In this document: one piece after another, positions 23,767 through 33,800 of the stretch | How positions within the stretch are numbered: the stretch's first letter is position 1 | How the letters are laid out: every line of letters begins with the position of its first letter | NCBI RefSeq assembly: GCF_014762765.1 | Contig: NZ_JABURH010000113.1 | Coordinates: 1-48,083, forward strand | DNA from: Alcanivorax sp. | Lineage (GTDB): Bacteria > Pseudomonadota > Gammaproteobacteria > Pseudomonadales > Alcanivoracaceae | DNA: 48,083 nucleotides | Direction: 5' to 3' | Notes under the pieces: generated by a model | What the model was told of the DNA's origin: nothing | The model's database searches: none | What the model saw: the letters and a program-made list of their open reading frames with translations, nothing else | Made by a program: the position numbers and the translations under genes

Positions 23767-24878
23767 CCGTGTACCTCGGGATTCATGGCGGCTCGCTGTC
23801 GTGCACGAAACGTGGGTCGGCCCCGGTTAACCCGTCGCATAATCTCCGCAGCCATGTCTTGCAACGGAAGCTCCGCGCAGGCGAGGCCGGCTCGTGATAC
23901 GACCCCAGGCATGCCCCATACCGCGCTGGTGGGTTGGTCCTGTACCAGTATTTGTGCGCCGGCCTTGGCCAGTTGGCGACAGCCTTCCAGGCCATCCTGG
24001 CCCATACCGGTCAACACCACGGCCAGCACATTGGGACCATAGGCTTTGGCTGCACTGGCAAACAGAATATCCACGGCGGGTCGGCAGAAGTTCACCGGCT
24101 CGCTGCGCTGGGGAGCGACCAGGGTGTGGTCACCAACCTTATCCACGGTCATGTGATAGTCACCGGCGGCCAGCCAGACCTGACCCGGTTCGGCACGTTG
24201 GCTACTGTCGCATTCAGCCACGCATAACGATGCGTTCTGGTCCAGGCGTGTGGCCAGGGCGCGGGTAAACACCGCCGGCATGTGCTGCACCACCAGAATT
24301 GGAACCGGGAAATCACCGGGCAGGGCCGGGATCAGTTGACCCAAGGCTCGTGGCCCGCCCATGGAGGCGCCAATTACCACCAGATCCACCCGCGATGGAA
24401 TGCGGTGATGCTGGAGCTGTGATGCTACGGGACGGGGGCGAGGTGTCGGTGTTACTGATGGTTTGCTGTCCCGTCGCAACAGGGTTTTGATTTTTCCCAG
24501 CAGGCTGTTCTTGATGTAGTCACGGGCTTCTGCGGCAGTGCCCACCATGGCGGGTTTGGGCACATAGTCGCTGGCGCCCAGCGACAGGGCCTCGATGGTT
24601 ACCATGGCGCCGCGCTCGGTAATGGAGCTGAACACCAGCACCGGCAGTTCCGGGCGGCTTACCTTCAGCTCCTTGAGCATTTCCAGTCCGCCCATACCGG
24701 GCATTTCCACATCCAGGATTAGCAGATCCGCTTCTACCCGCTGCAGACGATCGAGGCCCTGTCGTCCATCGGAAGCTGTGCCCACCACAACGATGTCAGG
24801 ATCTTCTTCCAGAATCTGGGTGAGGATATGCCGCACTGCGGCAGTATCATCCACTAGAAAGACACGAATGTTACTCAT
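23763..24878 (-). CDS. cheB: Chemotaxis response regulator protein-glutamate methylesterase CheB
   Basis: 371 residues: receiver domain with phospho-acceptor Asp56 (L-L-I-L-D-V-E-M-P) and Lys108, a proline-rich linker near 138-150, and the methylesterase domain with the Ser172 (G-A-S-M-G-G-P), His199 (V-Q-H-M-P), Asp295 (T-G-M-G-Q-D-G) triad. It removes receptor methyl groups and gives adaptation together with CheR. Start overlaps the upstream cheY stop by four bases. Confidence 0.95.
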   Translation of the reverse strand: MSNIRVFLVDDTAAVRHILTQILEEDPDIVVVGTASDGRQGLDRLQRVEADLLILDVEMPGMGGLEMLKELKVSRPELPVLVFSSITERGAMVTIEALSLGASDYVPKPAMVGTAAEARDYIKNSLLGKIKTLLRRDSKPSVTPTPRPRPVASQLQHHRIPSRVDLVVIGASMGGPRALGQLIPALPGDFPVPILVVQHMPAVFTRALATRLDQNASLCVAECDSSQRAEPGQVWLAAGDYHMTVDKVGDHTLVAPQRSEPVNFCRPAVDILFASAAKAYGPNVLAVVLTGMGQDGLEGCRQLAKAGAQILVQDQPTSAVWGMPGVVSRAGLACAELPLQDMAAEIMRRVNRGRPTFRARQRAAMNPEVHG

Positions 24879-25267
24879 GCTCTCTCTGCTCTCTGCAGCC
24901 CCATCATTTCCAGCTTGCAGGCAAGGGCCTCAGAGGAAAACGGTTTCATCAGGTATTCATCGGCGCCGGCGGTCAGGGCTTCCACCATCTGGCCCACTTC
25001 CGCTTCACTGGTAACCACCAGTAATTTCATATCGCTATAGCAATGCTTCTGTCGCACCGCGCGGATAAATTCCAGGCCATTCATGACCGGCATGTTCCAG
25101 TCCACCAGGGCCAGAGTGGGGATGGTGTCATCCCCCTCCAAGAGGGTGATGGCCTGCTGGCCATCACCGGCTTCGGTAGTTTCATAACCCAACTGCTGAA
25201 GCAGGTCGCCCAGGATCAGGCGCATGGCCCGGGAGTCATCAATGACCAGTGCTTGTGTGGTAGCCAT
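24875..25267 (-). CDS. cheY: CheY-like response regulator
   Basis: 130-residue stand-alone receiver: acidic pair V-I-D-D-S (9-12), phospho-acceptor Asp56 (A-L-V-D-W-N-M-P), switch Thr86 and Lys108. It takes phosphate from CheA and is likely the output or a phosphate sink. It follows the receptor gene by 15 bases and is coupled to cheB. One of two CheY-like proteins in this operon. Confidence 0.93.
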   Translation of the reverse strand: MATTQALVIDDSRAMRLILGDLLQQLGYETTEAGDGQQAITLLEGDDTIPTLALVDWNMPVMNGLEFIRAVRQKHCYSDMKLLVVTSEAEVGQMVEALTAGADEYLMKPFSSEALACKLEMMGLQRAERA

Positions 25268-25282
25268 GATTTTGGTCCCTCA

Positions 25283-26485
25283 TTATTTCTGGTTGTCCGC
25301 GCGTCCGGTGCGCTCTGCATCCACCACCAGGGTCTGCAGGTCTGCGGCCAGTTTGGCCAGATCGGTGGCTGCCTGACGCATGCTGTCCACACCGGCATTG
25401 GTGCTTTTCGCCGCTTCGGCAACGCCACCGATATTACCGGCTACTTCGTTGGTGCCCTTGGCGGCGTCGGCGACACGACGGCCCATTTCGTTAGTGGTAA
25501 TGGTCTGTTCTTCCACCGCGGAGGCAATGGAGCCCTGAACCTGGCTGATATGGTGAATTACCTCACTGATACGGGCGATGCCTTCGATGGCGCCTTTCAC
25601 ATCCACCTGGATGGCCTCGATCTTCTGGCCGATGTCCTCGGTGGCGCGGCCGGTTTCTTTGGCCAGTTCCTTCACTTCATTGGCGACCACGGCAAAGCCT
25701 CGACCGGCATCCCCGGCGCGGGCAGCTTCAATGGTGGCATTGAGTGCCAGCAGGTTGGTTTGCTGGGCAATGCCGGTAATCACCTTGATCACTTTGCCAA
25801 TCTCCGCGCTGCTGGTGCCCAGGCTGCTGATGGTGGTGTTGGTACCTTCGGCAATGCTCACAGCCTCGTCGGCCACGCGGGCGGCGTCGGTAGCGTTCTT
25901 GGCAATTTCCTTGATGCTGGCACCCATTTCCTCGATACCGCTGGATACTGCCTGCACGTTTTCATTGATGTCTTCGGCGGTGCGGACTGCGGAATTTGCC
26001 TGGCTACTGGTAACGCCGGCGTTGGAGCCCATCTGGTCACTGGTGGCAATCATTTCCTCGGAGGAGGTGGCCAGCACTTCCACGGTGCCGCGAATACGCT
26101 CTTCCAGAAGCACTTTCTCGGTGATGATTTCCCAGGTGAGCATGGGGCCCACATAGTTACCTTCCGCGTCGTAGATCGCGTTTACCAGCAGGTCGGCTTT
26201 CTCGTCACCAATATTGATACGTGCGCGATAAGGCAGGTTGGTGGGATCGGACAGAATGCGGCGCTGGTGTTCTGGCTGTTTGTGGAAAACATCAATGTTG
26301 GCGCCCAGTAGTTCGCTTGCCTTGATGGGCAGGTAGGATTCCAGCTTTTCCATAGTGGCCGTGGCGGCCGGATTCAGATAGATGATTTTCAGATCCCGGT
26401 CACAGAGGAAAACATTGGTGGGCATCTGGTCCACCATGTTCATCACACGCCGGAATTCGTTCTCCTGGCGCAGCTCTGTGGTCAC
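25283..26485 (-). CDS. PAS/methyl-accepting chemotaxis protein, C-terminal part of interrupted globin chemoreceptor
   Basis: The frame is open from 26524, directly after the TAG at 26527-26525, and continues the same reading frame as the globin-PAS gene. If translated separately the first usable codon is GTG 26485, but GGGAAG lies only two bases from it, which is poor spacing. That product would lack the last strands of the first PAS domain ([13 protein letters not shown]). It contains a complete second PAS domain and a methyl-accepting signalling domain whose tip includes [15 protein letters not shown] and [11 protein letters not shown]. There is no transmembrane segment, so the receptor is cytoplasmic. 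It is the only receptor of the operon. Confidence 0.8.
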   Translation of the reverse strand: MTTELRQENEFRRVMNMVDQMPTNVFLCDRDLKIIYLNPAATATMEKLESYLPIKASELLGANIDVFHKQPEHQRRILSDPTNLPYRARINIGDEKADLLVNAIYDAEGNYVGPMLTWEIITEKVLLEERIRGTVEVLATSSEEMIATSDQMGSNAGVTSSQANSAVRTAEDINENVQAVSSGIEEMGASIKEIAKNATDAARVADEAVSIAEGTNTTISSLGTSSAEIGKVIKVITGIAQQTNLLALNATIEAARAGDAGRGFAVVANEVKELAKETGRATEDIGQKIEAIQVDVKGAIEGIARISEVIHHISQVQGSIASAVEEQTITTNEMGRRVADAAKGTNEVAGNIGGVAEAAKSTNAGVDSMRQAATDLAKLAADLQTLVVDAERTGRADNQK

Positions 26486-26524
26486 GTCTTCCCAGCAAAC
26501 GGTGTAGCCGATGATTTTTTCTTC

Positions 26525-26527
26525 CTA
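26525..26527 (-). other. In-frame amber codon splitting the globin chemoreceptor
   Basis: A single TAG separates two open stretches of 258 and 413 codons in one frame. The flanking residues (I-N-A-V-I-S * E-E-K-I-I-G-Y) align with the equivalent part of the second PAS domain ([13 protein letters not shown]). One base change, for example CAG to TAG, would account for it. Confidence 0.85.
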
Positions 26528-27301
26528 GCTAATCACCGCATTGATGCGGGTGCGCAGGGTCACGCCACCGAAGTTGAAGTCGGCAGAGTGGGGCATGGCC
26601 TTGGGGTCACGGAGAATGGTTTCCACCCGTTTCGGGTCGCGGTGAAAGCGGTGAATATGGCCGTTGAGGATATCCTCGATCTTGACCCCGAAGGTCTTGA
26701 AGATTGGTTGTGCAATGGTCGACAGGGTTTCTGCAGCACGTGGGTTGATGTAGACGATGTTGAGATTGGTATCAGCGACAAACACGTTGGCTTGCAAGCT
26801 GGCCATGGTGCTTTTTACGCCTTCCAGGCTGTCTGTGACGGACTTGCTGGTGTCCACATCGCGAAGGGCGTTGTCGTTATGGGTCGGCTGGCTGCTGCCG
26901 TTGGTTGTGTCTGTGGCGTTTTCGTTCACGATGTCCCCCTTCAATGGCGCAACGGTATTCATGATGGTATCGACGTGGTCAGACTCCACACCCAGAGACT
27001 CCAATGTCTCTTTCAGGTGAACGGCTACCCGGTCGAAGTTTCTGGCGGTGATATGCAGGTTCTTGTGGGCATCGGCCATGGACGGACCTTGATAAATCTT
27101 CGGCCCGCCCAGGGCCTGGGTGAAGAACTGCACTTGGGATTCTTCCAGGCCTTTGCGTTGTTTGTGGCGGAAGTAAGGGGCCAGAGCCTGGTCTTCCAGC
27201 ACCCGGTTGTAAAACTCGGTTACCACGGCTCGGACAGCGGCTTCGCCACCTACCTGGCTATAGAGAGAGTTGTCGTTTGCGTGATCCAGATTATCTGTCA
27301 T
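26525..27301 (-). CDS. Truncated haemoglobin-PAS N-terminal part of interrupted chemoreceptor
   Basis: 258 residues ending in TAG. Residues about 12-127 are a 2/2 (group I truncated) haemoglobin domain: L-Y-S-Q-V-G-G opening, Tyr31 at the distal B10 position (E-F-Y-N-R-V-L) and proximal His79 in M-A-D-A-H-K-N-L-H-I. After a linker (128-160) a PAS domain starts (A-N-V-F-V-A-D-T-N-L-N-I-V-Y-I-N-P). The stop falls inside the last PAS strand and the reading frame continues to the methyl-accepting domain, so gene and protein are broken by a single codon. A haem-bound O2, NO or CO signal to CheA is the expected role. Ribosome site GGGGAT. A truncated globin fused to a receptor is rare; classic globin sensors such as HemAT use the 3/3 fold. 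Confidence 0.82.
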   Translation of the reverse strand: MTDNLDHANDNSLYSQVGGEAAVRAVVTEFYNRVLEDQALAPYFRHKQRKGLEESQVQFFTQALGGPKIYQGPSMADAHKNLHITARNFDRVAVHLKETLESLGVESDHVDTIMNTVAPLKGDIVNENATDTTNGSSQPTHNDNALRDVDTSKSVTDSLEGVKSTMASLQANVFVADTNLNIVYINPRAAETLSTIAQPIFKTFGVKIEDILNGHIHRFHRDPKRVETILRDPKAMPHSADFNFGGVTLRTRINAVIS

Positions 27302-27327
27302 TGCTGTCTATCCCCGTGTTGTCCTTG

Positions 27328-27801
27328 TTATTGCAATACTGAGTGTGACGCGCGACTGGCTGAGCGGCTGCACAGTTCGTCCGCCAGCAGGGTGTCCAGG
27401 TCCAGTAACAGATAAAGCGTGCCCTGGACCGGGAAAACGCCGCGCATGAATTTTCGTGGTGCCCCCTTGAGTGTTTCCGGTGGTGGTTCGATCTCTTCTG
27501 GCTGCACGCTGACAATGTCACCAATGCGGTCCACCATCAGCCCCACCTGTTCGCCACCGTGATTGATGACGATGTTGATGGTGTCTTCTTCGTCGCTTTC
27601 GCCGGGTAACCGCAGCACCTTGCGCAGGGCGATGGCCGGCACGATACGTCCGCGGATATTCATCAGCCCGAGTACTCCGGGAGGTGCCAGCGGAATATCG
27701 GTAATCTGGTGGTTGGCGAGCACTTCCTGAACATTGTCGACCACCACGCCGTAGTGCTTTCCCGCAACGGAAAACGTGCAGATCAGTTGTTTAGTTTCCA
27801 T
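27328..27801 (-). CDS. cheW: Chemotaxis adaptor CheW
   Basis: 157 residues from ATG 27801 (GAGGACAGC upstream). Single CheW fold with the conserved L-G-L-M-N-I-R-G-R-I-V-P-A-I-A-L-R centre and G-L-M-V-D-R-I-G-D-I-V. It couples the receptor to CheA. The start overlaps the cheA stop by 11 bases. A short tail after the domain is rich in serine and arginine and has no evident function. Confidence 0.92.
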   Translation of the reverse strand: METKQLICTFSVAGKHYGVVVDNVQEVLANHQITDIPLAPPGVLGLMNIRGRIVPAIALRKVLRLPGESDEEDTINIVINHGGEQVGLMVDRIGDIVSVQPEEIEPPPETLKGAPRKFMRGVFPVQGTLYLLLDLDTLLADELCSRSASRASHSVLQ

Positions 27802-30022
27802 TGCTGTCCTCACTTCTTTGCTTGCCATGGAAGCGGCTGAACAAGGCTTCACAATCGATAAAGTCCGTCACATGGCCTTGCAGGATGCCAGCGCCAAGGA
27901 TGCCTTCGGTCTGGGCGCTTTGTTGTATGGCAGCTTCGTCGTCACTGACGATATCGATGATGTCGTTGACCACCAGGCCCACTTCGCCGAAGTCGGTGGG
28001 TTGCACCACAATGCGGATAATCTCTTGGTCAGCCGGAGTGCTACGGTTGGCGTCGCCAAGACGAATCAGCGGCAGAATGCCACCCCGATACTGAATCACT
28101 TCCCGGCCGGCGGAGTATTCGATCAGATCGGTACTGATTTCCTCCAGGCGTGACACTCTCGACAGGGCGATGGCGGAGCGGCCAGTGCTGCCATCCGGGC
28201 GTACCAGCAGGTAGCTCTCGGCGGCGCGAATGGGTTGGGTTTCTGCGTCTAGCGGGTTTTCCAGCTGGCGCAGTTTGCGCTCGTGGCGGGTAACACCCGC
28301 AAAGTCGGCCGTGGACTTAACATCCAGAATCAACGCTACCCGGCCATCGCCCATGATGGTGGCGCCGGCAAAACAGGGGTTGTCCTTGAGGAGTCTACCC
28401 AGGGGTTTGACCACGATTTCTTCCGTATCGCGAACGTCATCCACCAGCAGCCCGAATTCCTGCTGGTCGGCGGTGAGCACCAGAATGAACTGATCTTTAT
28501 GGGTTTCCTTGTCGCCCATCTGCATCAGAGAGCGCATGTCGACCAGTGGCAGCAATCTGCCCCGAAGCCGATAGACCAGGGCATCGTGGACTGTCTCGAT
28601 ATCCTTTTCGAGACGGTCGGCCTCCACGTAGACCACTTCCATCAGGTTGACCTGGGGAATGGCGAAACGCTGATGCAGGCAACGCACGATCAAAGCAGGG
28701 ACAATGGCGAGGGTGAGCGGGATTTTCAGTTTCAGTGTGGTGCCACGGCCGGGGATGCTCTTGATATCAATGGAGCCGCCGATGCGCTCCACATTGGTTC
28801 GCACCACATCCAGGCCCACGCCGCGGCCTGACAGATCGCTGACAGTGTCCGCAGTGGAGAACCCGGGTTCGAATATATAGCGGATCTTTTCCTGTTCGGT
28901 GAGCTGTTCCGCCTGCTCTGGCCGTACCAGCCCGGCTTCCATGGCACGCCGGATAATTTTGTCACTGTCCAGCCCCGCGCCATCGTCGCTGACTTCCACG
29001 GTGACGTTGCCGCTTTCGTGATAGGCACTCATGGTCAGGGTGCCGGTTTCCGGTTTGCCTCTGGCGCGGCGATGTTCCGGCGTCTCGATGCCATGATCGA
29101 CCGCGTTGCGAACCAGGTGAATGAGCGGGTCGCGAATGGCTTCGAGCAGACTGCGATCCAGTTCTGTGTCCCCGCCCCTGAGTACCGGAGTTACCCGTTT
29201 GCCGGTTTTTCTTTCCAGATCCAGAAGCAGGCGAGGGTAGGTGGACCAGGCATTTCGAATGGGCTGCATGCGGGTCTGCATCAGCCCTTCCTGCAGCTCA
29301 CTGGTGACCATGTTGAGACGCTGGGACAAGTTGACCAGTTGAGCGTCGTTCTGGCTGGCGGTGTGCTGCAGTAGCTGGTTGCGGGTGAGCACCAGTTCGC
29401 CTACCACATTCATCAACTTGTCCAGCAGCACCACATCCACGCGTACGGTGGTGTCGCTCTTTCCTGTCTGCTGTGGGGTGGTGTTTTCCTGCTCTGTTTT
29501 TTCCGGTGAGGAGCCGTCGCTCACCGGCATGACATCTTGCTCGCTGGTTGTCGCCGGTTCTGCTGGCTCAGGCTTTGTCGGTTCAGGGGTTTCCTGTGCG
29601 ATTTGAGGTGAGCTGGTGGCAGCGTCATTTTGCGTACGGGAGGGGATCAATGCATGTAACCGGTCAATCAAGGCCTGTGGTGCCGGCTCACCGTCTTTAC
29701 CATCATTGTGGATACGCTTGAGGAAAACACGGATTTCATCCACCCCGTCAAGCAGCGCGGTGGCATGTGGCAGGTCCATGTGCTGATCTCCGTCGCGCAT
29801 GGCGCCGAGGATATCTTCCAGGGCATGGCTCAGGGTTTCCAGCTGTGTGAAGCCGAAAAATCCGCAGGTGCCCTTGATGGTATGGATTGCCCGGAAGGCG
29901 CTGGCAATACGTTCACTGTCCTGCGGTGAGCGTTCCAGCGCCACAATGTCCTGTTCCAGTTGCCCCAGATTTTCATCACTTTCGATCAGAAAACTTTGCA
30001 GTGCCTTGTCGTTTTCCTGCAT
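27791..30022 (-). CDS. cheA: Chemotaxis histidine kinase CheA with two CheW-like domains
   Basis: 743 residues from ATG 30022 (GGGGAG upstream; an ATG nine codons earlier is less well placed). P1 phosphotransfer domain with His47 (R-A-I-H-T-I-K-G-T), a Pro/Glu/Thr linker, P3 dimerisation helices from about 195, P4 ATPase with R-N-A-V-D-H-G, D-D-G-A-G-L-D and G-R-G-V-G-L-D-V-V boxes, then a P5 CheW-like domain. A second CheW-like domain follows (about 610-735: S-Y-L-L-V-R-P..G-L-V-V-N-D-I-I-D-I-V), which ordinary CheA lacks. No P2 domain is obvious. The extra domain may build a different array lattice. Confidence 0.93.
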   Translation of the reverse strand: MQENDKALQSFLIESDENLGQLEQDIVALERSPQDSERIASAFRAIHTIKGTCGFFGFTQLETLSHALEDILGAMRDGDQHMDLPHATALLDGVDEIRVFLKRIHNDGKDGEPAPQALIDRLHALIPSRTQNDAATSSPQIAQETPEPTKPEPAEPATTSEQDVMPVSDGSSPEKTEQENTTPQQTGKSDTTVRVDVVLLDKLMNVVGELVLTRNQLLQHTASQNDAQLVNLSQRLNMVTSELQEGLMQTRMQPIRNAWSTYPRLLLDLERKTGKRVTPVLRGGDTELDRSLLEAIRDPLIHLVRNAVDHGIETPEHRRARGKPETGTLTMSAYHESGNVTVEVSDDGAGLDSDKIIRRAMEAGLVRPEQAEQLTEQEKIRYIFEPGFSTADTVSDLSGRGVGLDVVRTNVERIGGSIDIKSIPGRGTTLKLKIPLTLAIVPALIVRCLHQRFAIPQVNLMEVVYVEADRLEKDIETVHDALVYRLRGRLLPLVDMRSLMQMGDKETHKDQFILVLTADQQEFGLLVDDVRDTEEIVVKPLGRLLKDNPCFAGATIMGDGRVALILDVKSTADFAGVTRHERKLRQLENPLDAETQPIRAAESYLLVRPDGSTGRSAIALSRVSRLEEISTDLIEYSAGREVIQYRGGILPLIRLGDANRSTPADQEIIRIVVQPTDFGEVGLVVNDIIDIVSDDEAAIQQSAQTEGILGAGILQGHVTDFIDCEALFSRFHGKQRSEDSNGN

Positions 30023-30077
30023 TGGGCCTTCTCCCCTTGAACCTGTCATGCATTGTTATTGGTATCGACGTTGCTGT

Positions 30078-30473
30078 TCAGCCGGCGGCGAGTTTGCGCA
30101 ATGAAGCCAGTCGTAAGATGGAACGCAGATCAGCGTCATGCGGGGGTTTGACAAGATAGTTGTCGCACCCGGCCTGACGACCGGCCAGATGAGCTTCTGC
30201 GGAGGTCTTGCTGGAGAGCATTGCAATGCGAGCCGGGCTGCCTTTCTGGCGCAGAGCGCTGCAGGCCTCGAGGCCCCCCATGACTGGCATTTCCACATCA
30301 AGGAAGATCAGATCAAAGGGACGTTTTTCGGCGCATGCCAGTGCCTGGCTGCCATCGGCAGCCTGGACAATGTCCAGTTCATAGCTGCCGGTTGCCAGTT
30401 CGTGCAATTTGGCGGTGATAAGGCTTCGTATGGCGGTGCTGTCGTCCACCACCAGGATGTTGAGTCTGTCCAT
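30078..30473 (-). CDS. CheY-like response regulator, first gene of chemosensory operon
   Basis: 131 residues from ATG 30473 (GGGAAGGG upstream; an ATG at 30503 would add ten residues). Receiver fold with V-V-D-D-S (8-12), Asp59 (L-I-F-L-D-V-E-M-P), Ser-Ser at 87-88 and Lys109. The distal switch residue region and extra length differ from the second CheY, so the two probably have different outputs. It lies 55 bases upstream of cheA. Confidence 0.9.
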   Translation of the reverse strand: MDRLNILVVDDSTAIRSLITAKLHELATGSYELDIVQAADGSQALACAEKRPFDLIFLDVEMPVMGGLEACSALRQKGSPARIAMLSSKTSAEAHLAGRQAGCDNYLVKPPHDADLRSILRLASLRKLAAG

Positions 30474-30816
30474 GACCCTTCCCTGTGTCGCTGCTACTTC
30501 CATTACGTTCCCCGGATCTCGGTTGAGATCTGTGAAGCAGCGTATGCCGCTTCCCCCATTAGAGAAGGCGCAACTATTTTTATATGTGCAGATAAGGAAA
30601 ACGAAAGAGGTTGAGGACGAACGGTGTTGTTTTGTCGATGTTCGCCAATTACCCGATCAGTGTCTTTTTTTCCAAATCTGCTTCACAAAAATTGTCATGC
30701 CTATGTTGGTGCTATAAGTACCATGGTTCGATTCACGCAAGCTTCACGCAGGGGACAGACGAAAATTGAGGAGCGACGAACGGGCGTCGGTAAGGGGATG
30801 TGGAAGGGGGGAGAAA
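30474..30816. other. Non-coding region between chemosensory and RND operons
   Basis: About 340 bases upstream of the chemosensory operon. No sigma28 (TAAA-N15-GCCGATAA) promoter was found, which argues against co-regulation with flagella. A TATAAA at 30577-30582 (minus strand) could be a -10, with a poor -35. No gene or repeat seen. Confidence 0.4.
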
Positions 30817-30847
30817 TGCCAGGCACACGGAAAAGGTGTGCCTGGCA
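30817..30847 (-). terminator. Terminator of RND efflux operon
   Basis: Perfect twelve-base stem TGCCAGGCACAC/GTGTGCCTGGCA with a seven-base loop, 15 bases after the pump stop codon; the following minus-strand TTTCTC is a weak T-tract. Confidence 0.7.
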
Positions 30848-30861
30848 GTTATGAAGAGGGG

Positions 30862-33800
30862 TCAATGGGCCGTTTTTTCTTTTGGCTTGCCATTCAGCGG
30901 AACGCCGGCGAGCTTGCGTACCACCACATAGAATAGCGGAATAAAGAAAATCGCCAGCACCGTCGCGGTGAGCATGCCCCCGAATACCCCCGTACCGATG
31001 GCGTTACGGGCGCCGGCGCCGGCGCCAGTGCTGATCATCAGCGGGGTAACCCCGAGCATGAAGGCCAGTGAGGTCATCAGGATGGGGCGTAGCCTCATGC
31101 GTACCGCTTCCAGGGTGGCCTTGACCAGGTGCTCGCCTTTCTGCTCCAACTCCAGGGCAAATTCTGCAATCAGAATGGCGTTCTTTGCTGAAAGCCCGAT
31201 GGTGGTGAGCAGGCCGACCTGGAAGAACACATCGTTCTCCAACCCGCGGAAGGTGGCAGCCAGTACGGCACCGATCACGCCGAGCGGTACCACCAGCATT
31301 ACCGCGAAGGGAATGGACCAGCTCTCGTAGAGCGCTGCCAGGCAAAGGAATACCACCAGCAGGGAAATCGCATACAGGGCCGGTGCCTGATCTCCGGACT
31401 GGCGTTCCTGATAGGACAGGCCGGTCCATTCGGAGCCGAACCCGGCTGGCAACTTGGCGGTAAGTTCCTCCATGGCATCCATGGCGTCGCCGGTACTGTA
31501 GCCTGGTGCCGCGTTGCCCTGGATGTTCACCGAGGAAACGCCGTTGTAACGCTCCAGTTTGGGTGAGCCGTAGGTCCAGTGGCCGGTGGCAAAGGCGGAG
31601 AATGGCACCATTTCGCCCTGGTTGTTGCGCACATACCAGTCATCAATGTTTTCCGGCAGCATGCGATAGGGGGCGTCAGCCTGTACATACACCCGTTTTA
31701 CCCGGCCCCGGTCGACAAAGTTGTTCACATAGCTCGAGCCCCAGGCAATCTGCAGGGTGCTGTTGATATCGCTGATGCTGAGCCCCAGCGCCTTGGCTTT
31801 CTGTTGGTCAATATCCAGTTGATATTGTGGGCTGTCTTCCAGTCCGTTGGGACGTACCCCGGCCAGGCGAGGGTCCTGGCTGGCCATGCCCAGTAACTGG
31901 TTACGGGCCTGTATCAGTGCCTCGTGACCGCGACCGGCCTGGTCCAGCAGCTGAAAATCGAAGCCACTGGCGTTACCCAGTTCAGGGATCGAAGGCGGGT
32001 TGAGGGCAAAGATCATGGCTTCACGAATGCTGGCAAAGAAGCCCATGGAGCGGCCCACTACCTGGTTGACGCCATCCGTTTCCAGGTTCCGTTCGGACCA
32101 GTCCTTCAGGTTGATGAACGCCAGCCCGGCATTCTGGCCCTGGCCGGTAAAACTGAAACCAGCCACGGTGAACAGGCCATCAACGGCGGAGGTCTCCTCG
32201 TTGAGATAGTAATTCTCCATCTTCTTCAGCACGTCCACGGTCTGCTCCTGGGTGGAGCCGGCCGGCAGTGTGACCAGGGTAAACATCATGCCCTGATCCT
32301 CTTCCGGCAAGAAGCTGGAAGGCAGGCGCATGAAGGAAAAGCCCAGCACACCGACAATCACCACATAGATCAACAGATAGCGGCCACGATGGCCCAGGAT
32401 TTTTTCCACCCGACCCTGGTAGGCCAGGCTGCTGCGATCAAAGGTGCGGTTAAACCAGCCGAAGAAACCCTTGTTGGTCTGGTGCTCTGCATCCTTGGCC
32501 TTGAGCATGGTGGCACACAACGCCGGGGTGAGGATCAGGGCAACCAGCACGGACAGCACCATGGCGGACACAATGGTGATCGAGAACTGCCGGTAAATCG
32601 CCCCGGTGGAGCCGGGGAAGAATGCCATGGGGATAAATACCGCTGACAGTACCAGGGCAATACCCACCAGGGCACCGGTGATCTGGCCCATGGATTTACG
32701 GGTGGCTTCCTTGGGGGGCAGGCCTTCTTCGTGCATAACCCGTTCCACGTTCTCCACCACCACGATGGCATCGTCCACCAGCAGACCAATAGCCAGCACC
32801 ATGCCGAACATGGTCAGGGTGTTAATGGAGAAGCCGAAGGCGGCCAGCACACCGAAGGTGCCGAGCAGGACCACCGGCACCGCGATGGTGGGAATCAGGG
32901 TGGCGCGGAAGTTTTGCAGGAACAGGTACATCACCAGGAACACCAGCACGATGGCTTCGAACAGGGTATGTACCACTTCCTCGATGGAGATCTCCACGAA
33001 CGGAGTGGTGTCGTAGGGATAATCCATTTCCATCTTGTCGGGGAAGAAAGGCTTCAATTCTTCCAGGCGGGCGCGCACCGCATCAGCGGTGTCCAGCGCG
33101 TTGGCGCCGGAGGCCAGGCTGATGGCCAGGCCGGCGGCAGGCTGGCCGTTATAGCGTCCCACCACGTCATAGTTCTGGGCTGCCAGTTCCACCCGCGCCA
33201 CATCCCGCAGGAACACCTGGGAGCCATCCGGATTTACCTTGAGCAGGATGTTCTGAAACTGCTCGGTATCTTCCAATCGAGTCTGGGCGATGATGTTGGC
33301 ATTGAGCTGCTGGCCTTCCACCGCCGGGGCGCCACCGAGCTGACCACTGGCGACCTGGTTGTTCTGTACCTGAATCGTCTGGGTGATGTCCTGAGGCGTC
33401 AGATCGTACTTGTTGAGCTTGTTGGGATCGAGCCAGATGCGCATGGCGTAGGGGGAGCCGAACAGCTGGATCTTGCCGACACCGGGTACCCGGCTGATCG
33501 GATCCTGCACATTGGAGGCCACATAGTCCGCCAGGTCGGCCCGGCTGAGGCTGCCGTCCTCGGAGGAAAATGACACCACCATCAGAAACGAATCCGAGGA
33601 TTTGCTGACCTGCAGACCCTGCTGCTGTACTTCCTGGGGCAGTAGTGGGGTAGCCAGTTGCAACTTGTTCTGCACCTGCACCTGGGCGATATCCGCGTCG
33701 GTACCCGGGGCGAACGTCAGCGTGATCTGGGCGTTGCCAAAGGAGTCGCTGCTGGAGCCGATGTAGAGCAGGTTATCGATGCCCGTCATCTGCTGCTCAA

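Noticed and set aside
25043-26311. 422-codon plus-strand frame opposite the chemoreceptor
   Set aside because: Gly/His-rich shadow of the repetitive methyl-accepting domain; no ribosome site.
26443-26485. Independent start (GTG 26485 or ATG 26443) making the methyl-accepting half a normal separate gene
   Set aside because: The ribosome-site spacing is too short at the GTG and absent at the ATG, and the start would cut a PAS domain; a broken single gene explains the frame better, though separate translation is not excluded.
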